A stretch of DNA of 64,000 bases from an uncultured Pelagibacteraceae bacterium (GCA_902629575.1 CACORJ010000002.1:1-64000); one strand, 5' to 3'. Shown: positions 1 to 14,608, counted from the first letter of the stretch. Notes: generated by a model from the letters alone, not told the origin. Translations and numbers: made by a program.

Positions 1-5724
<5,724 letters not shown>

Positions 5725-5734
5725 TTATGTTTTA

Positions 5735-5758
5735 AAGCTGACTAAAAATAATCAGCTT
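5735..5758 (-). promoter_or_regulatory. Inverted repeat in rplL-rpoB intergenic region (possible attenuator/processing hairpin)
   Basis: AAGCTGA-10 nt-TCAGCTT perfect 7-bp inverted repeat between rplL and rpoB. Confidence 0.45.
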
Positions 5759-5778
5759 ACGAATTCTTTCTTATTAAT

Positions 5779-6144
5779 TTATTTTAATTCTACTTTTGCG
5801 CCAGCAGCTTCTAATTTAGCTTTGATTTCCTCAGCTTCTTTTTTTGGAACACCAGTTTTAACCTCTTTTGGTGCACCCTCCACTAAATCTTTTGCTTCTT
5901 TTAATCCAAGGGATGTGGCTGCTCTTACTTCTTTAATTACATTAATTTTCTTATCGCCCGCAGAAGTTAACATAATTGTGAAATCATCTTTTTCCTCGGC
6001 TGCTGCTGCGCCTCCAGCTGCTGCTGGTGCTGCCGCTGCCATAGGGGTAACGCCCCATTTTTCTTCAAGCTGTTTTGAAAGATCTGCTGCTTCAGCAACA
6101 GTTAATTTTGATAAATCGTCTATAATTTTATTTAGGTCAGGCAT
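5779..6144 (-). CDS. rplL: 50S ribosomal protein L7/L12
   Basis: Ala-rich hinge plus [15 protein letters not shown]-terminal motif. Confidence 0.99.
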   Translation of the reverse strand: MPDLNKIIDDLSKLTVAEAADLSKQLEEKWGVTPMAAAAPAAAGGAAAAEEKDDFTIMLTSAGDKKINVIKEVRAATSLGLKEAKDLVEGAPKEVKTGVPKKEAEEIKAKLEAAGAKVELK

Positions 6145-6147
6145 AAT

Positions 6148-6669
6148 CTACTCTTTAGGTTGTGTTTCAGAATTTTCTGCAGGTAAACTACTCATTTTTT
6201 CCGAACGTGCAAGTAAAATACTTACTATTTTTGAAGCAGATGCATTCAAAATACCAACAATATTAGCTCTTGCCTCATCAAGTGTTGGTAAATTTGCTAC
6301 ATTTTGAACCCCAGCTTGATCCAAAATTTCATTATCCATTATACCACCAATTAATTTTAGGTTTTGATTATCTTTAGCAAATTTTGAAAGAATTCTTGCT
6401 GACATTATTGCATCTTCTCCAAACGCAACAGCTGTGGGTCCTGTGAATAAATTAGATAACTCTTTACACTTTGTCTTTTCTAAAGCTAATTTTGTAATTC
6501 TATTTTTTGTTATCTTAAATACAATTCCATGTTCACGCATCTTTGATCTTAACTCGTCTAGTTGGGGCATTGTAAGCCCCTGATAGTGGGTTACTAAAAC
6601 AGCTTTACTATTTTCAAATTGACTTGTCATATCAGCTATATAATTTTTTTTTTGTTCTTTATTCATCAT
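6148..6669 (-). CDS. rplJ: 50S ribosomal protein L10
   Basis: L10 family sequence, gene order rplKAJL. Confidence 0.98.
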   Translation of the reverse strand: MMNKEQKKNYIADMTSQFENSKAVLVTHYQGLTMPQLDELRSKMREHGIVFKITKNRITKLALEKTKCKELSNLFTGPTAVAFGEDAIMSARILSKFAKDNQNLKLIGGIMDNEILDQAGVQNVANLPTLDEARANIVGILNASASKIVSILLARSEKMSSLPAENSETQPKE

Positions 6670-6671
6670 AA

Positions 6672-7361
6672 TTATATAACCTTGCCTAATTTAACTTTGT
6701 AAGAAACACCCATTGTCGATGTAATAAAAACTGATTTAACTAATTCACCTTTTAATGTGTTGTTAGATTTTTCTTTTTCTAACGCATCTATAATAGCATT
6801 AAAATTTTGAATGAGTTGATTATCGTTAAATGATTTTTTTCCAATACTTACACCTATATTTCCATCTTTGTCGTTTCTTATTTCAGATTGACCTGACTTT
6901 GCATTCTTTATTGCAGTTTTTACATCTTCAGTAACTGATCCAAGTTTTGGGTTTGGCATTAAACCTTTTGGACCAAGAACTTTACCAAGTTTTGATAATT
7001 TTATCATCATAGTAGGTGTAGAAATTAATTTTTCGAAATTCATTTCTCCAGATTTTATCTTTTCTATAAATTCATCTCCTCCAACAATATCTGCTCCAGC
7101 CTCTTTGGCTTCTTTTGTTTTTGCATCTTCACAAACAACTGCTACCTTAACTTTTTTACCTGTACCACCAGGTAAATTAACAACAGTTCTTATGTTGATC
7201 TCATTTTTTTTTTGTTTGTTATTAATTTGAAAATTTAAGTCAACAGACTCATCAAATTTAGTAGTACAATTTTTTTTTATTACTGGTATTAAATTTTCAA
7301 TATTTTCACTAGGTAATTCTTTTGTTTTTTCGGGAAATTTTTTATATCTTTTAGATCGCAT
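6672..7361 (-). CDS. rplA: 50S ribosomal protein L1
   Basis: GKVLGPKGLMPNPKLGSVT motif. Confidence 0.98.
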   Translation of the reverse strand: MRSKRYKKFPEKTKELPSENIENLIPVIKKNCTTKFDESVDLNFQINNKQKKNEINIRTVVNLPGGTGKKVKVAVVCEDAKTKEAKEAGADIVGGDEFIEKIKSGEMNFEKLISTPTMMIKLSKLGKVLGPKGLMPNPKLGSVTEDVKTAIKNAKSGQSEIRNDKDGNIGVSIGKKSFNDNQLIQNFNAIIDALEKEKSNNTLKGELVKSVFITSTMGVSYKVKLGKVI

Positions 7362-7792
7362 TATTCTTTTACCTCTATTCCCATTGATCTAGCTGATCCA
7401 GAAATTATTTTTACTGCCTGTTCTAAATCTAGAGCATTTAAATCTTTCATTTTTTGATTAGCAATATCTTCAACTTGTTTTTTTGTGATTGATGCAACAA
7501 TATTTCTACCAGGTTCTTTAGATCCACTTTTTAGTTTTGCAGCCTCTCTGATAAAAAAAGATGCTGGGGGTGATTTAATTTTAAAATCAAATTTTTTATC
7601 TTTGTAGACTGTTATTTCTACTGGAACTGGTTTACCTGCCATTGATTTAGTTTTATCATTAAAAGCTTTGCAAAATTCCATTATATTTACTCCCCTTTGA
7701 CCTAAAGCTGGCCCTACTGGTGGAGCTGGGTTTGCTTGACCACCTTTTATTTGTAATTTTATAAATCCACTAATTTCTTTTTTTGCAGCCAT
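7361..7792 (-). CDS. rplK: 50S ribosomal protein L11
   Basis: [28 protein letters not shown] motif. Confidence 0.99.
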   Translation of the reverse strand: MAAKKEISGFIKLQIKGGQANPAPPVGPALGQRGVNIMEFCKAFNDKTKSMAGKPVPVEITVYKDKKFDFKIKSPPASFFIREAAKLKSGSKEPGRNIVASITKKQVEDIANQKMKDLNALDLEQAVKIISGSARSMGIEVKE

Positions 7793-8322
7793 TAACTTGT
7801 TTTCTCCACTTGATTATATTCTAATTCAACCGGTGTTGGACGTCCAAATATTGATACAGAAACTTTAAGCCTTGATTTCTCCTCATCAATACCCTCGACC
7901 ATTCCACTGAATGATGCGAAAGGTCCATCCACTACCTGAACTTTTTCTCCAATGCTATACTCTATACCAGATTTTGGTTGAGCAACACCATCTTTTATTT
8001 GACCCAATATCTTTTCAATTTCTTTATCTGAGACAGGAACTGGCATACCTTTTGTTCCTAAAAAACCGCTTACCCGTTTTATATTTTTAATCATGTGGTA
8101 AATGCTGTTATCCATTTCACTTTTTATCAAAACATAGCCAGGAAAATATTTCTTTTTTCTTTGAATCCTTTTTCCTCTCTTAACTTCTGTAACATCATGA
8201 GTTGGAACTACAATTTCTTCAAATTTTTCTGATATTTTTGCCTTTTCAGCCTCTTCTTTAATTAAACCAGCAACTTTGTTTTCAAAGCTTGAATGTGATT
8301 GGACGATATACCAATTTTTCAT
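7792..8322 (-). CDS. nusG: Transcription termination/antitermination protein NusG
   Basis: [15 protein letters not shown]-terminus, KOW motif [14 protein letters not shown]. Confidence 0.98.
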   Translation of the reverse strand: MKNWYIVQSHSSFENKVAGLIKEEAEKAKISEKFEEIVVPTHDVTEVKRGKRIQRKKKYFPGYVLIKSEMDNSIYHMIKNIKRVSGFLGTKGMPVPVSDKEIEKILGQIKDGVAQPKSGIEYSIGEKVQVVDGPFASFSGMVEGIDEEKSRLKVSVSIFGRPTPVELEYNQVEKTS

Positions 8323-8324
8323 AA

Positions 8325-8516
8325 TTATATACTCACTTTTAATAATAGTTCTAAGAAAAATTTTAAAACTTGATCAAGTAATAAAAAAAATAAAGACATT
8401 ACTACAGCCATTGCAAAAACCATTAGAGCTCCCTGCAAAGTTTCTTTACCTGTAGGCCAAGTAACTTTGAATGCCTCTTGTTTTACCTCTTGAATAAATT
8501 TTATTGGGTTCTTCAT
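8325..8516 (-). CDS. secE: Preprotein translocase subunit SecE
   Basis: Short protein with FIQEVKQEAFKVTWPTGKET and one TM; conserved position next to nusG. Confidence 0.96.
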   Translation of the reverse strand: MKNPIKFIQEVKQEAFKVTWPTGKETLQGALMVFAMAVVMSLFFLLLDQVLKFFLELLLKVSI

Positions 8517-8537
8517 AAATAATTCAGCTTTAATTGG

Positions 8538-8610
8538 CAGGAGCGGAGGGACTCGAACCCTCAGCCTCCGGTTTTGGAGACCGGCGCTCTACCAATTGAG
8601 CTACACTCCT
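8538..8610 (-). tRNA. tRNA-Trp (CCA)
   Basis: Cloverleaf on minus strand AGGAGTGTAGCTCAATTGGTAGAGCGCCGGTCTCCAAAACCGG...; anticodon loop CTCCAAA. Confidence 0.97.
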
Positions 8611-8619
8611 ATATAGAGT

Positions 8620-9810
8620 TTACTCTATAATTTTCGTTACTACTCCAGCTCCAACAGTTCTGCCACCTTCACGAATAGCAAAGTTTAATTTTTCAGACAT
8701 AGCTATTGGTGTAATTAATTTAACCGTAAATTTCGCATCATCACCTGGCATTACCATTTCAGTACCTGCTGGTAATTCTACTTCACCAGTAACATCAGTG
8801 GTTCTGAAGTAAAACTGAGGTCTGTACTTTGTAAAAAAAGGTGTATGTCTTCCACCTTCTTCTTTTTTAAGTACATAAGCTTGAGCTTCAAATTTAGTAT
8901 GTGGTGTTACTGAACCAGGTTTACATAAAACTTGACCTCTTTCAATATCTGTTCTTTCAACACCTCTTAACAAAACACCAACATTATCACCAGCCTCTCC
9001 AGAGTCTAAAAGTTTTCTAAACATTTCTACTCCAGTACAAACTGATTTTTTTGTTTCTCTAATTCCAACTATTTCAAGTTCATCACCTGTTTTAAGAACT
9101 CCTGACTCTACTCTTCCAGTTGCAACAGTACCTCTTCCTGATATTGAGAATACATCTTCAACAGGCATCAGAAAATCTTTATCTTTTGGCCTATCTGGTT
9201 GAGGAATAAATTCATCAACATTTTTCATTAATTCTAATATTGAATTTTTTCCTATTTCATCATCTCTTCCTTCTACCGCAGCAAGAGCAGAACCTTTAGC
9301 AATTGGAGTTTTGTCTCCAGGAAACTTATATGAAGTTAATAACTCTTTAATTTCCTCCTCAACAAGGTCAATCATCTCTTTGTCATCAACCTGATCTACT
9401 TTATTTAAATATACACATATTGCTGGTACACCAACTTGTCTCGCAAGAAGAATGTGTTCTCTTGTTTGTGGCATAGGACCATCAGCTGCGTTAACAACCA
9501 GAATTGCGCCATCCATTTGTGCTGCACCTGTAATCATATTTTTAACATAGTCAGCATGGCCTGGACAGTCAACGTGAGCGTAATGTCTTTTTTCAGTTTC
9601 ATATTCAACATGTGCTGTTGAGATAGTAATTCCTCTTTCTTTTTCCTCGGGGGCTTTATCGATTTGATCATAAGCTACTGCTTGTGCACCACCAGTTTCA
9701 GATAAAACTTTTGTAATAGCTGCAGTTAGAGTTGTTTTCCCATGATCGACATGTCCAATTGTACCAATGTTACAATGTGGTTTATTTCTTACAAATTTTT
9801 CTTTTGACAT
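8620..9810 (-). CDS. tuf: Elongation factor Tu
   Basis: [15 protein letters not shown], full EF-Tu. Confidence 0.99.
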   Translation of the reverse strand: MSKEKFVRNKPHCNIGTIGHVDHGKTTLTAAITKVLSETGGAQAVAYDQIDKAPEEKERGITISTAHVEYETEKRHYAHVDCPGHADYVKNMITGAAQMDGAILVVNAADGPMPQTREHILLARQVGVPAICVYLNKVDQVDDKEMIDLVEEEIKELLTSYKFPGDKTPIAKGSALAAVEGRDDEIGKNSILELMKNVDEFIPQPDRPKDKDFLMPVEDVFSISGRGTVATGRVESGVLKTGDELEIVGIRETKKSVCTGVEMFRKLLDSGEAGDNVGVLLRGVERTDIERGQVLCKPGSVTPHTKFEAQAYVLKKEEGGRHTPFFTKYRPQFYFRTTDVTGEVELPAGTEMVMPGDDAKFTVKLITPIAMSEKLNFAIREGGRTVGAGVVTKIIE

Positions 9811-9851
9811 TACTTTTTTCCTTCATTTTATTTTATAATATTTTTTCTTGG

Positions 9852-9922
9852 AGCGGGTAAAGGGAATCGAACCCTTACATCCAGCTTGGAAGGCTAGCGT
9901 TCTACCATTGAACTACACCCGC
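9852..9922 (-). tRNA. tRNA-Gly (TCC), CCA encoded
   Basis: Minus strand GCGGGTGTAGTTCAATGGTAGAACGCTAGCCTTCCAAGCTGGATGTAAGGGTTCGATTCCCTTTACCCGCTCCA; anticodon loop CTTCCAA. Confidence 0.97.
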
Positions 9923-9971
9923 ACAACCCCAAGAGTAACACTCCAGTATTACTTAAAGTTTCATTGAATGG

Positions 9972-10054
9972 TGGAGGGGGAAAGATTCGAACTTTCGAAG
10001 ACCGAAGTCAACGGGTTTACAGCCCGCCCCATTTGACCGCTCTGGAACCCCTCC
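9972..10054 (-). tRNA. tRNA-Tyr (GTA), CCA encoded
   Basis: Minus strand class II tRNA GGAGGGGTTCCAGAGCGGTCAAATGGGGCGGGCTGTAAACCCGTTG...; anticodon loop CTGTAAA. Confidence 0.97.
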
Positions 10055-10184
10055 CTTAGGGGAAGTGTCCCCTTGTTCAATAAAGCTTCAAACAACACGC
10101 GTTTTATATATTTTATTTATGTAATTGCAATACGAGATTTATTAAGAAAATATAGTGAAAAAAGGGTAAAATTAATCAAAAAAT

Positions 10185-10928
10185 ATGAATAAATCGAGTT
10201 TTTTTATTGTTGGCCATCATGCTGTATTTGAGGCTCTAAAAAATCCTAATAGAAAAGTCTTAAGGTTATTTTTAACTGAGGAAAGCAAAAAAAATATTCA
10301 TAGAAAAAGTCCCAAAATAAATCTTTTAAAAGATATTAAAGTTTATTTTAGAACAAAAAAAGAATTAGATAAATTTACAACAAAAGAGAGCTTACTTCAC
10401 CAAGGATATGTTGCAGAAATTGAACATTTAGAAAAACCTATTTTGAAAGAATTTATACAAAATAAAAATGATGTTACGTTGGTATGTCTTGATGGTGTTA
10501 CAGATCCAAGGAATATTGGATCTTTAATTAGAAGCGCATCTTCATTCAAAATCGATGGAATTATAATTAAAGAGAGACATTTTCCAAGAGAAAGTAAACT
10601 TATGTATAAATCTGCCAGCGGTGCAATGGAATACATAAATATATTTGAAGTATCAAATGTAAACTCAACATTAAAAAATTTAAAAGATAAAAATTTTTGG
10701 GTTTATGGATTTGATGGAAATGGAGATAAAGATTTTACAGAAATTAAATGGAAAGGAAATAATATTCTTGTATTTGGATCTGAAGGAAAGGGTATGCATA
10801 AACATACCTCTAAATATGCCGATTTTATAGTTAAAATTGAAATCGATAAAAATATTGAAAGCTTAAATATATCGAATAGTGCCTCAATTGTTTTTCATCA
10901 TTTAAACTACTTAAAAAAAAAGTGTTGA
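10185..10928 (+). CDS. rlmB: TrmH-family RNA 2'-O-methyltransferase (RlmB-like)
   Basis: SpoU motifs DGVTDPRNIGSLIRSA, VFGSEGKGM, SLNISNSASIVFHH. Confidence 0.92.
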   Translation: MNKSSFFIVGHHAVFEALKNPNRKVLRLFLTEESKKNIHRKSPKINLLKDIKVYFRTKKELDKFTTKESLLHQGYVAEIEHLEKPILKEFIQNKNDVTLVCLDGVTDPRNIGSLIRSASSFKIDGIIIKERHFPRESKLMYKSASGAMEYINIFEVSNVNSTLKNLKDKNFWVYGFDGNGDKDFTEIKWKGNNILVFGSEGKGMHKHTSKYADFIVKIEIDKNIESLNISNSASIVFHHLNYLKKKC

Positions 10929-10961
10929 TTAATTTTAAAATAGTTAATAATTATTATTTAA

Positions 10962-11037
10962 GCCCTTGTAGCTCAGCTGGTAGAGCAATTGATTTGTAAT
11001 CAATAGGTCCGCGGTTCGAATCCGTGCGGGGGCACCA
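10962..11037 (+). tRNA. tRNA-Thr (TGT), CCA present
   Basis: GCCCTTGTAGCTCAGCTGGTAGAGCAATTGATTTGTAATCAATAGGTCCGCGGTTCGAATCCGTGCGGGGGCACCA; anticodon loop TTTGTAA. Confidence 0.97.
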
Positions 11038-11040
11038 TCA
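10984..11040 (+). repeat. Direct repeat copy 1 (inside functional tRNA-Thr; att core)
   Basis: Identical to 12648-12704 over 57 bp. Confidence 0.97.
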
Positions 11041-11102
11041 CTCAATAAATTCAACACTTATTATATTTGCTAAATTATTTTTTATTTAAATTTTGTAATT
11101 GG

Positions 11103-11135
11103 TTGTGCCAGGATTGTGCCAAGATAGTGCCAAGA
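11103..11135 (+). repeat. Three tandem 11-bp repeats TTGTGCCAGGA/TTGTGCCAAGA/TAGTGCCAAGA (arm-type-like recombinase sites)
   Basis: Exact 11-bp periodicity, 62 bp inside the left att core. Confidence 0.7.
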
Positions 11136-11156
11136 TCAAGTAGTCGTTTAAATTTT

Positions 11157-12116
11157 TTATTTGTCCTTCTCTACAAGCTCCATAACTCTTTCTCGAGTTT
11201 TTCCGATTGCCAAAGCATCATACCACACAACCATATTTTCCGTAATTTCTCCTAACTCTGCTTTAACTTCTTTTCTAAGAGCTATTTTGTTTTGTTCAAC
11301 AACTGGTCCTATCTTTAGATAACAATTAACTTTAGGTTTTTTCTTTCCAACACCTGAGTAAAGTGGTCCCTCAAATCTATAAGCTGGTGTTTCTGATCCA
11401 TCGATAAAAACTTCTATCAAACCATTTTCGTCAGCTCTATTTACAAAATGCACTAAGATGCTTGTCCATTCTGTTGCACCAAGATTTTTATTTATTTTCC
11501 CTTTAAAATTTTTTAATTTTGCCCAGACATCATCTGAAACATATCGTTGTAAGTTTGTACTATAAAACATTGGTTGTTGAAGATTGATCCACAAAAAGTC
11601 AGCTCTAAAATCTAAAAAAAACATTGGGAAGCCTTCATCATCTCCAGGCATTGATGCATAGCATTGACTGATATGTTTTTTTCTATATTGGTCAAAATAA
11701 TTTTGCATCGGTCTTACAGCATAATGAATCCATTTCTCTACACCCTTTCCAAAAGATCCTGAATGCTTAACTTCGGTTCTTGTCACACCCATAGAATGTT
11801 CACAATCATTATGAGCGTATTCACCTTTTCTTATTGTACAATTAGAGTAATCAACAACTGTTTGATAAAATTCTTTTCCTTTATAAGCCGACTCTGGTGC
11901 GCCTGTAACTAAACTCATCTCACCTTTACCAAGATATCCAAGAGATTTTTTCATCGACATACCTTGTATTTTCATCATCATTGGTTTTATTTTTGCATTA
12001 GGATTTTTTGTGAATTCTTGAGCAATCTTTTCATATCTAGCTTTTGTTTGCTCTGCTCCGTAAGCTGTGACACTTAACAACAAACCAAGAACCACGATCC
12101 CTAAAAGTTTTTTCAT
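11157..12116 (-). CDS. Secreted protein with predicted lectin/polysaccharide-lyase-like jelly-roll fold
   Basis: Signal peptide MKKLLGIVVLGLLLSVTAYGA; ADFLWINLQQP, EWTSILVHFVNRADENGLIEVFIDGSETPAYRFEGP, VVWYDALAIGKTRE resemble heparin/alginate-lyase-like beta-jelly-roll proteins. Confidence 0.55.
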   Translation of the reverse strand: MKKLLGIVVLGLLLSVTAYGAEQTKARYEKIAQEFTKNPNAKIKPMMMKIQGMSMKKSLGYLGKGEMSLVTGAPESAYKGKEFYQTVVDYSNCTIRKGEYAHNDCEHSMGVTRTEVKHSGSFGKGVEKWIHYAVRPMQNYFDQYRKKHISQCYASMPGDDEGFPMFFLDFRADFLWINLQQPMFYSTNLQRYVSDDVWAKLKNFKGKINKNLGATEWTSILVHFVNRADENGLIEVFIDGSETPAYRFEGPLYSGVGKKKPKVNCYLKIGPVVEQNKIALRKEVKAELGEITENMVVWYDALAIGKTRERVMELVEKDK

Positions 12117-12560
12117 TTAAATTAATCTCACAAAACTATTTTTGATTTTAGATATATCATACATAAACCCTTGCCATCCAGCCCTTCTTGCTGATGCAGA
12201 CAAAGGTTTTCTTGCAACAAATATTTCTTTGTTTTGCAAATCTGAAGCTAGGTAAAATACCGAGTATTCTTTTTTGCAGACTAAAACTAAATAAAGTGGA
12301 AAGTATATACCAGCGTTCATTCTTTCTTCTTGAGGCTTCCAGGCCGCTCCTAAAACTGAACTTGGAAGTTTGTTAATATTTTTTACATTCGAAGATTTAA
12401 CTTGAGCTAAAAATCCACAGAAATCACAAATCAAGTCTGCACACTTAAAGTTTGTTGGAAGCTTCTTAAGTGTTCTTTTCTTTTTGCATTTTGGACAAAT
12501 ACAATTTTTAACAATTAGCTCTTCTCCAAAAACTCCAAGCTTCTGTTTATCAGTAGGCAT
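12117..12560 (-). CDS. DpnI-like PD-(D/E)XK restriction endonuclease catalytic domain, stand-alone
   Basis: Zn-ribbon CPKC...CDFC, ADLICDFCGFLAQVKSS and RKPLSASARRAGWQGFMYDISKI align with DpnI ADFYCNHCSEEFELKSK and RKPLAPTARRAGWIGCNIDLSQV (DpnI sequence recalled from memory). Confidence 0.85.
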   Translation of the reverse strand: MPTDKQKLGVFGEELIVKNCICPKCKKKRTLKKLPTNFKCADLICDFCGFLAQVKSSNVKNINKLPSSVLGAAWKPQEERMNAGIYFPLYLVLVCKKEYSVFYLASDLQNKEIFVARKPLSASARRAGWQGFMYDISKIKNSFVRLI

Positions 12561-12575
12561 TAAAAAAGTTTATCA

Positions 12576-12597
12576 CTGTGCCCAGAGTGTGACCAGA
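12576..12597 (+). repeat. Two tandem 11-bp repeats CTGTGCCCAGA/GTGTGACCAGA (arm-type-like sites)
   Basis: Same motif, orientation and 11-bp period as 11103-11135; 50 bp inside the right att core. Confidence 0.65.
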
Positions 12598-12647
12598 TTA
12601 AAAATATTTTAAGATTATTGTTGCAAACAAATGTTTATTTAAACTTT

Positions 12648-12704
12648 AGCAATTGATTTGTAATCAATAGGTCCGCGGTTCGAATCCGTGCGGGGGCACC
12701 ATCA
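12648..12704 (+). repeat. Direct repeat copy 2 (orphan tRNA-Thr 3' fragment; att core)
   Basis: 57-bp identity with 10984-11040; lacks the tRNA 5' half. Confidence 0.97.
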
Positions 12705-12773
12705 TTAAATTAAGTCAATACTAACAATTCTCAAAAATAGATTTTTAAACAATTTTAATGTAGAAAATACCTA

Positions 12774-13544
12774 ATGAAAACTTTTATCCTTTGTGGAGGT
12801 TTTGGAACTAGACTTGATTACGAGGGAACCTTAATCGCTAAACCTATGGTTAGAATTGGAAGGAGTCCAATTTTAATGCATATTATTAATAATTACTTTG
12901 ACCAAGGATTTAATGATTTTGTTTTTTGTCTTGGACATAAATCAAATACAATTATTGATTATTTTTTAAAAGAGAATAAAAAAAATATCAAAATTATAAT
13001 TAAAGAGAAAAAATATATTAAATTTGAATTTAGAAATAAAAAAATAAAGTTTATTGGTAATTTGGTTTATACAGGTCTCAATTCAGGCACTGGTGGTAGA
13101 ATAAAAATTGCATATAATAAATTAAATCTTCAAGAAGATATAATGATGACTTACGGTGATGGATTGTCAAATGTTTCAATTAAAAGATTAATTAAATTTC
13201 ATTATAAAAATAAATCTTATGTTACAATGACTGCAGTTAGACCAAAGCAAAGGTATGGTGTACTCAAACTAGATAAAGATAAAGTTAAATATTTTGATAA
13301 CAGCAATAAAGTTTCAGATGTATTAATTAATGCTGGTTTTTTTGTGATCCACAAAGAGGCAATAAAAAGAATAAAAAACACAAAAACCTATTGGGAAAAA
13401 GAACCTTTAAGTTATTTTCTATCTAAAAAAAAATTATATGCTTTTAAACACAATGGATTTTGGAAAAGTTTAGATACACTTAAGGATAAAAATGATTTTA
13501 ATACACTGTTAAAAAATAAAAAAAAATTGCCATGGAAAATTTAA
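12774..13544 (+). CDS. rfbF: Glucose-1-phosphate cytidylyltransferase
   Basis: LCGGFGTRL...KPMVRIGRSPILMHI nucleotidyltransferase; next to CDP-glucose 4,6-dehydratase. Confidence 0.88.
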   Translation: MKTFILCGGFGTRLDYEGTLIAKPMVRIGRSPILMHIINNYFDQGFNDFVFCLGHKSNTIIDYFLKENKKNIKIIIKEKKYIKFEFRNKKIKFIGNLVYTGLNSGTGGRIKIAYNKLNLQEDIMMTYGDGLSNVSIKRLIKFHYKNKSYVTMTAVRPKQRYGVLKLDKDKVKYFDNSNKVSDVLINAGFFVIHKEAIKRIKNTKTYWEKEPLSYFLSKKKLYAFKHNGFWKSLDTLKDKNDFNTLLKNKKKLPWKI

Positions 13545-14608
13545 AAAGTTTAAAAAATTTTTATAATAATAAAAGAATATTTATTACTGGTCATACAGGG
13601 TTTAAAGGAACTTGGCTGAGTATTATTTTATGTCATCTTAACGCTAAGATTTATGGTTATTCTTTAACGCCAGAAAAAAATAGTTTATTCAAAAAATCAG
13701 GTATAAAGAATAAATTAAATTCAAATTCATATGCGGATATAAGAAATATAAATGATTTAAAAAAAAAGATTAATCTATCTAAACCTGAAATAATATTTCA
13801 TTTAGCAGCACAGCCACTTGTTATTGACTCTTTTGAAAAACCAGTTGAAACTTTCAATACAAATATATTAGGTACAGCGCATTTACTTGAATGTTTGAGA
13901 AATATTAATTCTGTAAAATCAGTAATAATAGTAACTACCGATAAAGTTTATAAAATTAACAAAAAAAGTAAGGCCTACAAAGAAGTAGATCAACTTGGTG
14001 GTATTGATCCTTATAGTGTCTCAAAAGTTGGAGCAGAAATGGTAACAGATTGTTATATTAAAACTTTTTTTAAAAACTCAAATTTGAGAAATAAAATATC
14101 TACGGTGAGAGCTGGTAATGTAATTGGTGGAGGTGATTTTTCTAAGAATAGATTGGTTCCTGATATAATAAGAGCTATTAATAGTAAAAAAAAACTTAGT
14201 GTAAGAAATCCTAATCATATCAGGCCTTGGCAACATGTTTTAGATCCATTAGTAGGATATTTAATTTTAGCAAAAAAACAATGTGTTCAAAAAATTAATA
14301 ATGATTTAGAATATGCTTGGAATTTTGGTCCAAACAAAAATAATTTTAAAAAAGTGTCTGAAGTTGTAAAAATGGCTCAAAAACTTGAAAATTTTAAATT
14401 CACTTTTGATAATAAAAAAAAAATTCAAGAAACTGCTATTTTAAAACTTGAAAGCAGTAAAGCTAAAAGAAAAATTAATTGGAGTTGTAAATGGAACCTT
14501 TCTGTCGCACTCGAAAAAACTATAGACTGGAATAAATCTATCAATAAAAAAATTTCAGCAGAAAATAAATGTGTGCAACAGTTCCTAACTTATATAAATA
14601 ACAAATAG
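13532..14608 (+). CDS. rfbG: CDP-glucose 4,6-dehydratase
   Basis: FITGHTGFKGTWLSIIL, VTTDKVY, DPYSVSKVGAE, RAGNVIGGGDF typical of RfbG. Confidence 0.92.
   Translation: MENLKSLKNFYNNKRIFITGHTGFKGTWLSIILCHLNAKIYGYSLTPEKNSLFKKSGIKNKLNSNSYADIRNINDLKKKINLSKPEIIFHLAAQPLVIDSFEKPVETFNTNILGTAHLLECLRNINSVKSVIIVTTDKVYKINKKSKAYKEVDQLGGIDPYSVSKVGAEMVTDCYIKTFFKNSNLRNKISTVRAGNVIGGGDFSKNRLVPDIIRAINSKKKLSVRNPNHIRPWQHVLDPLVGYLILAKKQCVQKINNDLEYAWNFGPNKNNFKKVSEVVKMAQKLENFKFTFDNKKKIQETAILKLESSKAKRKINWSCKWNLSVALEKTIDWNKSINKKISAENKCVQQFLTYINNK

Larger units (their letters stand above)
10984..12704. mobile_element. tRNA-Thr-associated integrated element without integrase (att-to-att span)
   Basis: Perfect 57-bp direct repeat (10984-11040 and 12648-12704) covering anticodon arm to 3' CCA+TCA; internal tandem 11-bp repeats near both ends; two same-strand cargo genes. 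Confidence 0.85.

Noticed and set aside
5822-6307. 161-aa + strand ORF opposite rplL/rplJ
   Set aside because: Antisense shadow of highly conserved ribosomal protein genes; no independent coding support.
10058-10073. AGGGGA-AGTG-TCCCCT hairpin as a terminator
   Set aside because: Lies at the 5' side of tRNA-Tyr with no T-run in the relevant direction; more likely a precursor leader stem or chance.
12648-12704. Second tRNA-Thr gene
   Set aside because: Only the 3' portion is present; no acceptor 5' strand or D-arm, so it is an att duplicate and not a functional tRNA.
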